The notes beneath the pieces are model-generated. The model worked only from the letters and a program-made list of their open reading frames with translations, was not told the DNA's origin and ran no database searches. The position numbers were made by a program, and so were the translations under genes. Positions 8,563 through 18,307 of a DNA stretch of 64,000 nt are shown piece by piece. Source of the stretch: Nitzschia sp. pyKryTriq1 (taxonomy: Eukaryota > Bacillariophyta > Bacillariophyceae > Bacillariales > Bacillariaceae); the NCBI GenBank assembly GCA_956465555.1, contig OY101128.1, positions 558,001-622,000 on the forward strand, written 5' to 3'. How positions within the stretch are numbered: the first letter of the stretch is position 1; every line of letters starts with the position of its first letter.

Positions 8563-10776
8563 CTATGGTAGACCTAGACTTTCAGCACCATATCGGGCTT
8601 GATGCTCTGCCAATTTCTTGTACAATTCGACATCGATGGTATCTAATACATCATCATCCCCTCCTTCCGCATTTTGAAGGGACTTATCCTTGGTAGCAGT
8701 TGTGGAAGTCGCAGCAGAAGGCCTTTCGCTGTAGGCGGTGATGGGTTGGTCCCTGTAGGGTGCAAAGCCGGATGATGATGATTCCTTGGCGGTCAAATCA
8801 TCTTTTCGCTTCTTGCTCAACTCTTCTCGCAGCACATCATCCGCATCCGCATCATCCGGGTCGGCATCATCACTTCCATAAATCATACTCGTCAGGTAGT
8901 TGAAAGGATTCTCCTTCTTTTTGGCCACATAATGTCCCAATAAGTTCGATTGGTCGATCGTTTTGCCCAAACCTACTGGATTCTCCTTGTGAGTCTTGGT
9001 CACAGTAGCACTCTTGTGAGCGGCCCAAGCTTTGTTGACTTCGGCCAAGGGTGGAAAGAGTGTCGCCTTTTCTTGCTCCTTCGATGACGACGACGTCTTG
9101 TTGTTGTTGCTGTTGTTGCTGCTGCTGCCAAACTCAATCGTTTCATCGTCCAAATAGTCCTCCCGACTGCCTTTTCTGCTTCCCAGCGCCAGTCCCAGCA
9201 TGGATGGTAATGTATCCATAGCCATAGGAGGAGGAATGCGGGTAGTGACTCGATCATGCCGGATGGGCGATGAGGTGAATTGACTGTCTTCTTCTTCTTC
9301 TTCCACGTCGGGACTTTTAGAAGCAAAGAAACTCGTAAACCCAGCAATTGTGGATGATGTCGATGATTTGGAAGGAGGAGTACTTCCATTGTTGTGTTTC
9401 CAAGAGGATTTTGATTCGAATTGATTGACTACCTTGTCGAAATCATCATGACTGCTTTTTATTCCCAGACTTGCGGCACCATATCGGGCTTGATGCTCTA
9501 CCAATTTCTTGTACATTTCAACATCGATGATATCTTCATCATCCTCTCCTTCCATATTTTGTTGGAACTTATTCTTGGTACCTGAAGAATCTTTGTGGTC
9601 GTCTCCCGACGAAGATGTGCCCAAGAATCCACCAAACCTCGCGGATTCTCGTTTCTTCTTGCTGGCCAAGGCTTGCTTGAGGAAATCCGTTTGAGACGCT
9701 GGGGAAGGATTATTATTCTCTCCATCATTATCGTCATTATTATTGTCATGGGAGGTATCTTCCACTGATGGAGCGGCTTTCAGGGTGGGGGAAAACCAAC
9801 TTCCTCCTTTGGGCGCAAATTGCTGGTACTGTTTGAGATCATGTTCCATCCGATCCATACTGAGCTTCAATTCCAATTTTTCTTCTACCAGTGCCATTAT
9901 TCTTTCCTGTAAGTTCTGAACGGTGCCCTCTAGTTCACGGATCTGAGCCACCTGTCCCGCATATTGCCAGGCTGACGATTGCGGTAACTCCGGCTTGGGT
10001 TTGGCGGAATTAATAATAACTGGGTCGTCCTTCTTCTTTGCGTCGTTTTGATCTTCGACTGGTGTGGGTGGTGCAGTCTCGTGGGCGGTCTGATTCTTTA
10101 ATTTCTCAATCGTTTCCAAATGGTGTTCGTTTTGCTGTTGCAATTCTTGTACTTGCATCTGCAGTTGCGAATTCCCGTCTTCCAATCGCCGATTCATCGT
10201 TTCCAAAGCTTGAATTCGTTGCAACAAGGTTGACACACCGGCGCTCGTTGGATTTGCCAGCGTCTGTTTCTGTTCTTGCAATCTAGCAACTTGAGTTTCC
10301 AAATCGGAAATTTGTTCCAATAAATCATCCGTACTCGGCGCATTGGGGTCGACCGTATCATTGGCGAGTTGCATTTCCTGGAGTTGCTGCTGGAGTTGGG
10401 CATTTTCGTCCTGCAATTTCCGCACCTGCTCTTCAGGTGATAACGTCACTTCAACCTCGGCTGCTGAAGCTGCTGCTGCTGCTGCTGCTGCTGCTGCCGT
10501 TTCTGGTGAAGTAGTATGCGCAGTATTATTACTTGCATCGCCACCACCACCACCACCATTATTATTATCATCATCATTATACTTGGCACCACTTTCACCG
10601 GTTAATTTTTGTTGAAGCTCTAGAAAATCGGGATCATCCTCTGCCTCGTCGTCGTCGTCGTCGTCGTTGTCGCCATCATCGTCACCCTCAAAGTTTAAGA
10701 GATCTTCAATATTCACATCTTCCATCCCACTATTACCTTCGTCGGTAGCGGTATTTGTAGTACTTTGAAGAGTCAT
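8563..10776 (-). CDS. Acidic coiled-coil protein with a duplicated YKKL-EHQARYGA motif
   Basis: A 737-residue protein from the ATG at 10776. An upstream in-frame ATG at 10866 adds an Arg-rich stretch I regard as leader. Asp/Glu tracts, a poly-Ala run and Asn/Gly tracts fill residues 20-110. Coiled coils at about 110-310 include leucine-zipper-like heptads. The remaining part is disordered and Ser/Asp-rich. A segment of about 25 residues, consensus D-x-I-D-V-E-x-Y-K-K-L-x-E-H-Q-A-R-Y-G-A-x-S-L-G, occurs twice, in the middle (DNA about 9466-9534) and at the extreme C-terminus (DNA about 8575-8643). The DNA of the two copies is also nearly identical. No family was recognised. Confidence 0.78.
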   Translation of the reverse strand: MTLQSTTNTATDEGNSGMEDVNIEDLLNFEGDDDGDNDDDDDDEAEDDPDFLELQQKLTGESGAKYNDDDNNNGGGGGGDASNNTAHTTSPETAAAAAAAAAASAAEVEVTLSPEEQVRKLQDENAQLQQQLQEMQLANDTVDPNAPSTDDLLEQISDLETQVARLQEQKQTLANPTSAGVSTLLQRIQALETMNRRLEDGNSQLQMQVQELQQQNEHHLETIEKLKNQTAHETAPPTPVEDQNDAKKKDDPVIINSAKPKPELPQSSAWQYAGQVAQIRELEGTVQNLQERIMALVEEKLELKLSMDRMEHDLKQYQQFAPKGGSWFSPTLKAAPSVEDTSHDNNNDDNDGENNNPSPASQTDFLKQALASKKKRESARFGGFLGTSSSGDDHKDSSGTKNKFQQNMEGEDDEDIIDVEMYKKLVEHQARYGAASLGIKSSHDDFDKVVNQFESKSSWKHNNGSTPPSKSSTSSTIAGFTSFFASKSPDVEEEEEDSQFTSSPIRHDRVTTRIPPPMAMDTLPSMLGLALGSRKGSREDYLDDETIEFGSSSNNSNNNKTSSSSKEQEKATLFPPLAEVNKAWAAHKSATVTKTHKENPVGLGKTIDQSNLLGHYVAKKKENPFNYLTSMIYGSDDADPDDADADDVLREELSKKRKDDLTAKESSSSGFAPYRDQPITAYSERPSAATSTTATKDKSLQNAEGGDDDVLDTIDVELYKKLAEHQARYGAESLGLP
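8587..8643 (-). repeat. C-terminal copy of an internal coding duplication
   Basis: About 57 bp that match 9478-9534 with only a few substitutions. It encodes the YKKLAEHQARYGA motif at the end of the coiled-coil protein. The DNA-level similarity suggests a recent internal duplication or strong constraint. Confidence 0.7.
9478..9534 (-). repeat. Central copy of an internal coding duplication
   Basis: Partner of 8587-8643. It encodes the YKKLVEHQARYGA motif in the middle of the same protein. Confidence 0.7.
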
Positions 10777-11742
10777 TTTGTGGTTGTACCGACAGACAGC
10801 AGACTCTAGACTGGGATGGGTCGATCGTCTTCGGTCTTCGTCTCGGTTCGTCCTCCGCGCACTCACTGCCCGTAAGACCTGATGTCGATCTACTTCGTAC
10901 TCGTACGGTACAGATAAAGCACAGTATTTGTACGAGCGTATCTGTCTTTGTTTTTTTTTTAAATAAAATAGAAGAGCCTATTATTCCAAGGCCTACAAAC
11001 CAAATGGAGCAAGAGAGAAAGTAATAGTTTACGATTTGGAATTTGGAATGACAAGAGAAGAGGGGGCGTCCCATCACCCATCACACCGACCGACCTCAGA
11101 TCCCTCTCACGCGATGTGCATGCAGTAGTATTAGACGCGGGAAATTATTACACTGCGTGATAGCATGGATCTTCGCGAGAGACGCTTGAGCTACAGTACC
11201 GGTACCTGGTACGGTACCGGTACAGTACGTCTGTGTTTAGGTTTCGCCCGCGCCCGATACCGGTTCACGTTAGACCTATGATACTGTACATACAGTACCA
11301 GGTACCGGTATGGTATGTACCACTACCGGTACCCCACCTGGTATGTGGTATGTGGTACACGTACAAGCAGTAGACTTCATACGCACGGTTCCGGCGGAAG
11401 TCGAAAGGAATCGAACGAGTCGTCGTATGGGCCCCGCCCGCCGCCCGGCCCAGGAACAGGCATGGGAAGTCGGAAAACAAGTCACAGACACATACGAGTA
11501 GCGACTACGAGTACTAGCTAGTAGACTAGTCGAGAAAAAATCTTTGAAATGACGGTTTGAAAGATCCAACAAGTAGCAAGCTTACCCAGATCCAAGTAGC
11601 AAGTAAGCTTACCCTCTCTCTGGCACGGATCCAAGGAGTTGTTTCGAAAGGAGGGACAACTGTGGCGCATGCATCATAGTAGAAAAGACACCACCTGATG
11701 CTGAACTACTAGTCGCACCAGGGGCGGAGTCGAATCTTCGCT
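10777..11742. other. Intergenic region rich in TACCGGTA palindromes
   Basis: No gene supported. Exact TACCGGTA words lie at 11197, 11215, 11303 and 11324. Many GGTACC and GTAC words between 11190 and 11365 could form hairpins. A short imperfect direct repeat (AAGTAGCAAG...CTTACCC) lies at about 11569-11612. Confidence 0.55.
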
Positions 11743-13440
11743 TCATTGCTCGTTCGCGCTTGTTCGGAGTGCTTCGTTTTCTTCCTCCAGCGATAGGATC
11801 TTACCTTCCATCCGTTCGATCAGATTACGAAGGCCTGAAATGACTGCCACTGCTTGTAAGTTGTCATGGGCCACTACACGTTTCATTTCCTCGAGCTTCT
11901 GTCGGTATCTCCTGACTTTAGTACGCTCTTCGACCAGCTTCGTTCGGACACGTTCCAAGGTTTTCAATGTTTTCTTCTTAGCCGATTCCAGTTCTTTCTT
12001 AAGCTGATCCTGGGTTTCCTCGATTTTTTGAATCCATTTAGGATCCATCGCACGGCGATCCCTCGGCGCTGCCGCCCGATCGCCACCAGACATCAAATCG
12101 TCCATAGCAATACTTCCTCGGCTCTCATTCAACTCTACCGTGAGATTTTCGACGGTCAATCCTTGTTGGCTAAACTCCAATATGTGGAAGCTCAGATCAT
12201 TTTGGCTCATATGCATTTCTAGCTTGCTTCGACTTTGGTTCAGCTCCTCCATTAGCTGTCCAATCGCCAAATCTTTTTGACTGGATTCTCGGCGAAGATT
12301 GCTTTCATTTGCTCGAAGTTCAGCTACGATTTCGGTATTCAAGTCCGTCTCCTTCTGAAGTTGTTGGGCCATTTCTTCTAGCTCTGCATTCAGAATGTTG
12401 ATTCTGAGATCTTTGCTACTGCTCTGTCGTTGAAGGTCTCGTTCGGTTTCCTGTAGCTGAGCGATGAAGTCCTTATGACCCATGATAAACGCCGTATTAG
12501 CATCCGTTTCTTGCTGTAGCTGGTCGTTCTTTTCGTGCAGTTGCGCTGCAAGTGCTCCAATCTTTTGGTCCTTCTCGTTACGTTCTTGGAGCAACTCAAT
12601 CAGTTTCTTTTCCCAGTCCACGCCTTGTTCCACATTGGACACCTCAGGCTGGAGTGCATGGAAGTCGGCCCGAAGCTGCTTATTTTCCGCCATGATGGCT
12701 TCTGCAATGAACTGGGTGCCCTTCAATTGCTCTCTTTGAGTCGCTTGGTCTTCTAACAGTTGATCTCGGTCTCGTCGAAAGCGTTGAAGCTCCACACTTT
12801 GAGCCTTCCAGGTTAATCGATCCTGGATATGGCGGGTTTCTTGATTCTTCAACTTCTGTTGTAATTCCGCCATTCGCTTTTTCAAAACCATGATCTCGGG
12901 AGATAGCTTTATTGTTGGTGCTGGTGCGAGATTGAATGTTGCATTGGCTGTAGATGAAATTGCCGCTTCTGCATAAGGGTCGCCAAGGCCCCTTGGCGAC
13001 GATAATTTGCTTCTTGACAACGAAGGCCGCAACGCCGAAGCAGACATATCTTTATTACTGTTGGAGTGGCCATCATTTACGTCAAAGAGGGTTTTCAAGT
13101 CCTTCACTGAATTACTGCGACGGTCCAGGCCATTACTGGCCAAATAGCTTTCAATAAGACCGTTGAATCGCTGACTGCCTCCTCTTTCCTTGGTTCGCTC
13201 CAAGCCCGGCCGCACTTGTTGTTGCATGTTTTCGAGGTTTCCGGCAGAAGAACTGCGGGTATATTGATCATAGAGGGACCGTTCTTGGCTCCCTCCTCGG
13301 TCGTTCTTGGCACACTCCAAATCTGGCCGCACTCGTTGTTGCTTTCTCTCATACTGGTAGAGGTTTTCGAGGTTTCCGGTGGAAGAGCTGCGATTGTATT
13401 CACGGGCTCCGCTTACTCGATTGATACGTTGGAGGACCAT
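11743..13440 (-). CDS. Coiled-coil protein with RSSS-GNLEN repeats
   Basis: A 565-residue protein in one exon. The N-terminal 110 residues hold a short repeated motif: RSSSTGNLENL, RSSSAGNLENM and a weaker RRSNSVKDLKTL. Basic and Gly-rich linkers separate them. The Arg-Ser-rich context suggests phosphorylation or peptide-docking sites (inference). From about residue 175 to the end it is almost continuous coiled coil with Gln/Glu/Leu heptads. No membrane segment or enzyme motif is visible. The start at 13440 is the only upstream ATG in frame and lies just before the first repeat. It is divergent from the TPR gene across 740 bp. Confidence 0.8.
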   Translation of the reverse strand: MVLQRINRVSGAREYNRSSSTGNLENLYQYERKQQRVRPDLECAKNDRGGSQERSLYDQYTRSSSAGNLENMQQQVRPGLERTKERGGSQRFNGLIESYLASNGLDRRSNSVKDLKTLFDVNDGHSNSNKDMSASALRPSLSRSKLSSPRGLGDPYAEAAISSTANATFNLAPAPTIKLSPEIMVLKKRMAELQQKLKNQETRHIQDRLTWKAQSVELQRFRRDRDQLLEDQATQREQLKGTQFIAEAIMAENKQLRADFHALQPEVSNVEQGVDWEKKLIELLQERNEKDQKIGALAAQLHEKNDQLQQETDANTAFIMGHKDFIAQLQETERDLQRQSSSKDLRINILNAELEEMAQQLQKETDLNTEIVAELRANESNLRRESSQKDLAIGQLMEELNQSRSKLEMHMSQNDLSFHILEFSQQGLTVENLTVELNESRGSIAMDDLMSGGDRAAAPRDRRAMDPKWIQKIEETQDQLKKELESAKKKTLKTLERVRTKLVEERTKVRRYRQKLEEMKRVVAHDNLQAVAVISGLRNLIERMEGKILSLEEENEALRTSANEQ

Positions 13441-14180
13441 TTTGCTATATTACAGAGGGAGGAGTGGAGCAGTAATGCTTTGTTGCAGGAAACGAAGTAG
13501 TGGCATGGTCAATAGGCATCTCTCATCTGCCGCAACATACTCTCGCAGTACTCAGAGATTCGATCGATGAGATATTATGGCGGAGGCACAATGAAGAAGT
13601 GGAAAACAGTATCGTGCTGTTTTACCGTTTTCGGAAATTCTTTTCGCTCTCGTTCATTAATTAAATATCATCTTCCTGCAAATAATAGGGTAAAGCATGA
13701 AGTAATCGTAATGATGACCGCCTTATTATTGGACCGGATAAACTTTCACACTATTGCATTTTTGTATATGCCTTGGTGTCGTTCACGATCGTGATTGAAC
13801 TGAACAGTCGTCGCAGTCCGTGAACGGAAAATCTGTCTCTAAGTAATCTTAGTCTTCCTAAGCACCCATGTCGCACTTGCGGCGGCACATTCAATTTGCG
13901 TATTAAAAGTAATAGCAACGAAATATTGGCCATGTCGACGAATTTGTCGTAAAAATTCACAAGAGGAGCTCGGGTCATCGAAATTCGTCATCGGAAACAA
14001 CCGGAAGCTACTACCGGTACGACCATTGCGGTGATGTTGATGCCGCATGCCGCCGTCGACCACACCATTAGCCATTAGCAGAGCTGTGCAGGTAGTCTAT
14101 GTGCAGTGGAGAATAACAACAAGATCTATTACAAAGATAACAGGAACCAAGAATAGCATATTGCACGTACTGCAAGGAGA
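13441..14180. other. Shared 5' region between divergent genes
   Basis: 740 bp between two divergent starts, presumably containing both promoters. One TACCGGTA lies at 14012-14019. An AT-rich stretch with ATTAATTAAATAT lies near 13655-13670. No gene seen. Confidence 0.4.
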
Positions 14181-15002
14181 ATGTCGCGACCACAAAAAAG
14201 AGTGGAGCCCGGCGGTCCAGAGGAGCACTGGAATGAAAATGTGTTGAAAGAAGTTAGCAAGGAACAAATTGGGTTCATCGCGGAGGGATTGTTCAAGGAA
14301 TTGTGGGCCAGGTGCGGAAAGGACGTTGCTGTTGATCAAGTCAGTTTGATGATTGCCGAAGTTCAGTTCAGCCGAGGTTTCGACTTATTGTACAAGGTAC
14401 ACGACAACGATTCTGCCCTGGCGGAATTTCGCAAGTGTTTACACATTCGAGAGTCGATATTGGGCAAGGACCACCGAGACACTGGAAAGACATATTGCTT
14501 TGTGGGTCATGCTCTTCGAGAAAAGCGAGATTATGATGAAGCTGTCGGTCAATACCGTAGCGCTCTGCGGATTTTAGTAGCTCTCTTGGGAAAAGATCAC
14601 AACCACACGAAAGACGTCATCAGTTGCATTGATGATGTGCTCAAGGCCAAGGGTCTTGCCGACAATGAGGCAGCGGAATACCTCACAACTGTATTGAACA
14701 GTCTAGAGCACAAGCGAAATGGTGACAACTTTGCCGAGGAGGGCAACCATGACATTGCAATTGCCGAGTACCGAAAGGCCCTCATTATCGAACAGATCCC
14801 GCAGGGCAAACATCACCCCGATACGGCCGATATTTATGGAAAGATTGGAAACAGTCTGGCACGACAGGGAGAACTTAAAAAGGCTGTTGTTGAATACGGA
14901 AATGCGCTGGCTATCTATGCCGTTACCTTGGGTGGTGATCATCCCGATACAAAGGAGGCCTTGAAGAATATCCAAAATCTGCCTTCTTTAATGATCAGGT
15001 AG
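14181..15002 (+). CDS. Kinesin-light-chain-like TPR-repeat protein
   Basis: A 273-residue protein whose central and C-terminal parts are tetratricopeptide repeats of the kinesin-light-chain type (about residues 65-265). Each has the form ...A...Y..AL.I....LG.DH.DT. Examples are the repeats ending LGKDHRDTGKTY, LGKDHNHTKDV, GKHHPDTADIYG and LGGDHPDTKEAL. One repeat near residue 170 is degenerate. Such repeats are protein-protein docking surfaces. This repeat variant is very common in diatoms, so a specific role cannot be inferred. No signal peptide. The stop lies about 180 bp from the stop of the convergent menin gene. Confidence 0.85.
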   Translation: MSRPQKRVEPGGPEEHWNENVLKEVSKEQIGFIAEGLFKELWARCGKDVAVDQVSLMIAEVQFSRGFDLLYKVHDNDSALAEFRKCLHIRESILGKDHRDTGKTYCFVGHALREKRDYDEAVGQYRSALRILVALLGKDHNHTKDVISCIDDVLKAKGLADNEAAEYLTTVLNSLEHKRNGDNFAEEGNHDIAIAEYRKALIIEQIPQGKHHPDTADIYGKIGNSLARQGELKKAVVEYGNALAIYAVTLGGDHPDTKEALKNIQNLPSLMIR

Positions 15003-15181
15003 ACGCAATCCTGGTTTTGCATTGCCTTGGGGAACTGTAGTGGAAACATCACCACCTTTGTTATTATGTGTGTCTGCAAGAATGTCTAAAATGATACTAT
15101 AGGAAGTAAAAGATATCCAAACAGAACCTCGCAGTACAGGTACCAAACATTGGAAGCCTTTGTTTTCTGACAAACGGCTTG

Positions 15182-17219
15182 TCATCTCCTCATTCTCTTG
15201 GAGCGTCGATCCCCGCCCTCGTTCTCTGCAGATGGTATGGCTAACTCCATTTCTCCTATAGACACTCTTGGCTTTTTTAGAGTCTGCAGAAGCAAACTAC
15301 CCTTGCCCAACCGTTTGGAGCGAACCTGACAAAACCAGTCCGGCAGCAGCCTGCTCTCTTCCTCCACATCCATATCCATATTGCCAGCAGTGGCCTTGTC
15401 TAGAATCTCCAATCGCATACTTTGGTCAAGGAGTTGAAATAGCCTCCCGATACCATATTTGTGTGACGGTGTTAAAATTTCCACAAATTGTTTCCCACTT
15501 GAAGAAGACGACTCTTCCCAGTATAACAAGGAATCGAAAAAGCCCAACAACCAAGTCCCCGCACAGAGCGCGTTTTCCGGCTTGGTCCATCGTCTTGGTT
15601 CCTCTTTCACTCCATTTATCTTGTATTTTGGAGTGAGAATATCTTGGGCAATCAGCATGGCTGCCGCACTCATATGTTGGTTGAGTTGCAACGAGTCAAT
15701 CCCTTCGTACCGGTACTTGCTTGCCACTCGTGCGGCATCTGCATAGTGTTTCATAGCATGTACGAGCCGATATTCATGCTCTGGTCCCTCATTGCCAGCA
15801 TCCTTGTGATAATGTCCTGCATCTGAGAAGAAACGTACAGTAGAGTATGAGAAGATACTGTACAATCTCCCAACCATCGGCGCCGATTATGGTACAGAAA
15901 GTTCCGCCAACGCCAAGAGACTTACAGAAGTAGGGGTACACCTGGGCTTCGTTGTACAATACCTGGTTGATGATTATGGCGTCGTAGAAAAGCTTTTCGT
16001 TTTGCAGAATGGGTTCGGGGATGTTGTCTACTTTCACCCATTCTTCCGATCGGGGAGATCCTCGATGCTCCTCGCAATCTCCGAGTTCCAAGAGCCCAAA
16101 AGGGAATTTTGACATGTGACCATGATCATACAGAATCCACAGTAGATCCCGTTTGAAATCGTAGAGCTGTCCACTTGCTAAAGACTTTTTCTGTGGTTGT
16201 TGCTTTTCGATCGTGCAGTTGATATTTCCAACCACAGCGACCAATGTCATGGGTATCGAATCGCAAACCACCGCATTCGAGGCCATGTACAACCAGGAAG
16301 TCTGTGGTGTCAGGGTGGCATCTTTGGGGAACGTTTCAGCAATTTCGCGTCCCCGCTTGGCTTGGGCAGCCTTAGTCGTCCCTGGGACAGCCACTTCGCA
16401 AGTTCCGATGAGGAGGGGACCACCACCTGAGTTGCCTGATGATGTTCCGAGGACGTGTCGTTCGTAAGCGTGATCTTCCGACAATGTCAACTGGCTCGAA
16501 TTCAAACCTCGGATATGGCATCCCGCGATGGTTGTTAACGCGGCACCAAAGCAATCCAAACTTTTTCGATCGATCCGACCACGTAGCCAAACATACACCG
16601 AATTGGCATGGATTTCATCTCGAGTGTTTGGTTTGTTGAGGGTTTGAGCCCAAATCCCGTTGGCGACAGCTTGGACGGTTTCTCTATGCGTCGGTGATAA
16701 CATGCCAACTGAGACCGATCGGATTCTTGGTATGAATTCCTCTCGAATCAAACGTTGGAGAGCCCCGAAAGGCAAAGGAAATATATGATAACGTTGTTGC
16801 TTGTGCGTCGCCAATGCTTCGGCGTAGCCGGCCACACAGCTCCATAGGGCGAGAACTTCTCCGCTATTAGTTCGATTGGATGGCGAGATGTCCGAAACAA
16901 AGGCCGCCTTGAAATGACCCATTGTTTCTATGATCACATCTCCCTGTTGGTGATTGAGTCCCTGCCAATGGGGCGACAGGGTCGGCGGCAGCAACGGTGG
17001 TGCATCCTTCTCATCGTCAAATCCGACTCTCAACATGACTTTTTTGGGGAGCTGCCATCTACATTGGTTCATGGTCGATGCAAGATACAAGATACAAGAT
17101 ACAACAACATCAGCATCATCTTCTATCGTAGCCTCTATCTCATTCCTCTGCCGTACCGCCGGTCTCTCAGTCGCCGGGAAAAGCGCGAAAAGAAATCGAA
17201 TCGATCGTGTCGAACACAC
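15182..17219 (-). CDS. MEN1: Menin homologue (2 exons)
   Basis: Exons are 17219-15926 and 15822-15182, with a 103-nt GTAAGT...CAG intron. The product is 644 residues (human menin is about 610). Landmarks align in order with menin as I recall it: SEDHAY at 247-252 (human SEDHAW), SWLYMASNAVVCD near 308 (human SWLYLKGSYMRCD), LLWILYDHGHM at 359-369 (human LLWLLYDLGHL), and VYPYFYAGHYH across the splice (human IYPYMYLAGYH). LLGFFDSLLYWEE near 520 corresponds to human LLRFYDGICKWEE. The tail ends in a basic RRSKRMRR, plausibly a nuclear signal. In animals menin is a nuclear scaffold that binds MLL/KMT2 and JunD; here I infer a chromatin scaffold. A start further upstream or at Met50 cannot be excluded. 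Confidence 0.88.
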
Positions 17220-17745
17220 TGCCCTTATTTTTTATTGTGTAGGAGTTAGTAGATAGTTGAGAGTTGAATGACCAATGCGACTAAAGTGACATAGTCGATG
17301 CTTTCAGACGCTCACAAAATCAGAGCCTCGCCCCCGAAAAATCCGAAATTTCTTGGACCCTCCGTCAACTCATCAATCAATCAATCACACATACATTCAT
17401 CATGCATGGCGGATTGTTGTTGCTATGTCAGAATTTGCTGCAAGGAGCGGTGCGTGCGATTTTCAAATGTACTCGTATTATAGCAATGAAACTACGAGAT
17501 TTCATACTACTGTATATATCTGTCTATTCCATCAATTCGCACGAGCAGGGATGGCCGCAAAATGGAGTCGTCGTCGTCGCCTTCGCCAACTCCACAAAAA
17601 ACCGTCGGAGAAAGCTGATGACAGCGATAGCGATGTATTCTCTTTCTTTGCCAGGACCAAAAGTGTTATTTGATGTCACAAACTTCGAAAAGTGTTTCCA
17701 TTTCATCATTTGGCAAGAAATAACAGAAACCTCTCCTGCTCCAGC
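17220..17745. other. Intergenic region between divergent menin and zinc-protein genes
   Basis: Short overlapping frames only. A fragment around 17550-17670 (basic, then DDSDSD) looks protein-like and could be an unrecognised 5' exon of the downstream zinc-protein gene, but I cannot define splice sites. Confidence 0.35.
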
Positions 17746-18072
17746 ATGATGATGACAACATCAAAAACCTCACCAACAACGACAACAAAGACGAGAAGCC
17801 GAATTGTTCGAAACGATAACAATCTTTGTCTATCCAAGTTCTATCAGGATCATAAACTTTCAGCGAGCTGTGTTCGATGCAGCGAGTCGTCCTACACTCG
17901 AGGTAATATTCTTCCTTCCTCGCTTGAGCAGTGTGCCCACTGTGGGTTCGACGTTTGCCAGGATTGTCGCAGCGCCTCGAGAAGCACTCTTTACTCGGTG
18001 CTGTTTTATTCCATCACGGCAAACCATTGCCTGTGCAACGCATGTTATCACACCATGCAGTGTTTGGACTAG
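17746..18072 (+). CDS. Small FYVE-like Cys-rich zinc-finger protein
   Basis: A 108-residue protein beginning MMMTTSKTSP. After a basic Thr-rich leader it contains four CxxC pairs in order: CVRC, CAHC, CQDC and CNAC. The middle block QCAHCGFDVCQDCRS resembles the core of FYVE zinc fingers (C-x2-CG-x3-C-x2-C), which bind two zinc ions in cross-brace fashion. The hallmark basic RRHHCR patch of PI3P-binding FYVE domains is absent, so this may be a FYVE-related or RING/PHD-like domain that does not bind lipid. The gene may have an additional 5' exon. Not certain to be expressed. Confidence 0.5.
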   Translation: MMMTTSKTSPTTTTKTRSRIVRNDNNLCLSKFYQDHKLSASCVRCSESSYTRGNILPSSLEQCAHCGFDVCQDCRSASRSTLYSVLFYSITANHCLCNACYHTMQCLD

Positions 18073-18307
18073 TAGAAAGACAGCCGGACGCCGATGCCGA
18101 GTCGTCCCCAATCGTAGACGTGGAGAGTGGGGATGTTATTTTCTCGTGGCAAGGCTTCCTTCCTCGGCAACATGATCGCCATATTCTCAACCAGCAACGT
18201 CACCTCTAACAAAAAACTATAGGTACCCTTTTGTAAACCATGATACGGGTCGTCGCTTGAAAAGTTCCATGCTACAGCCAGTCAGTAGTTGTTGGACGAG
18301 AAAAAAT

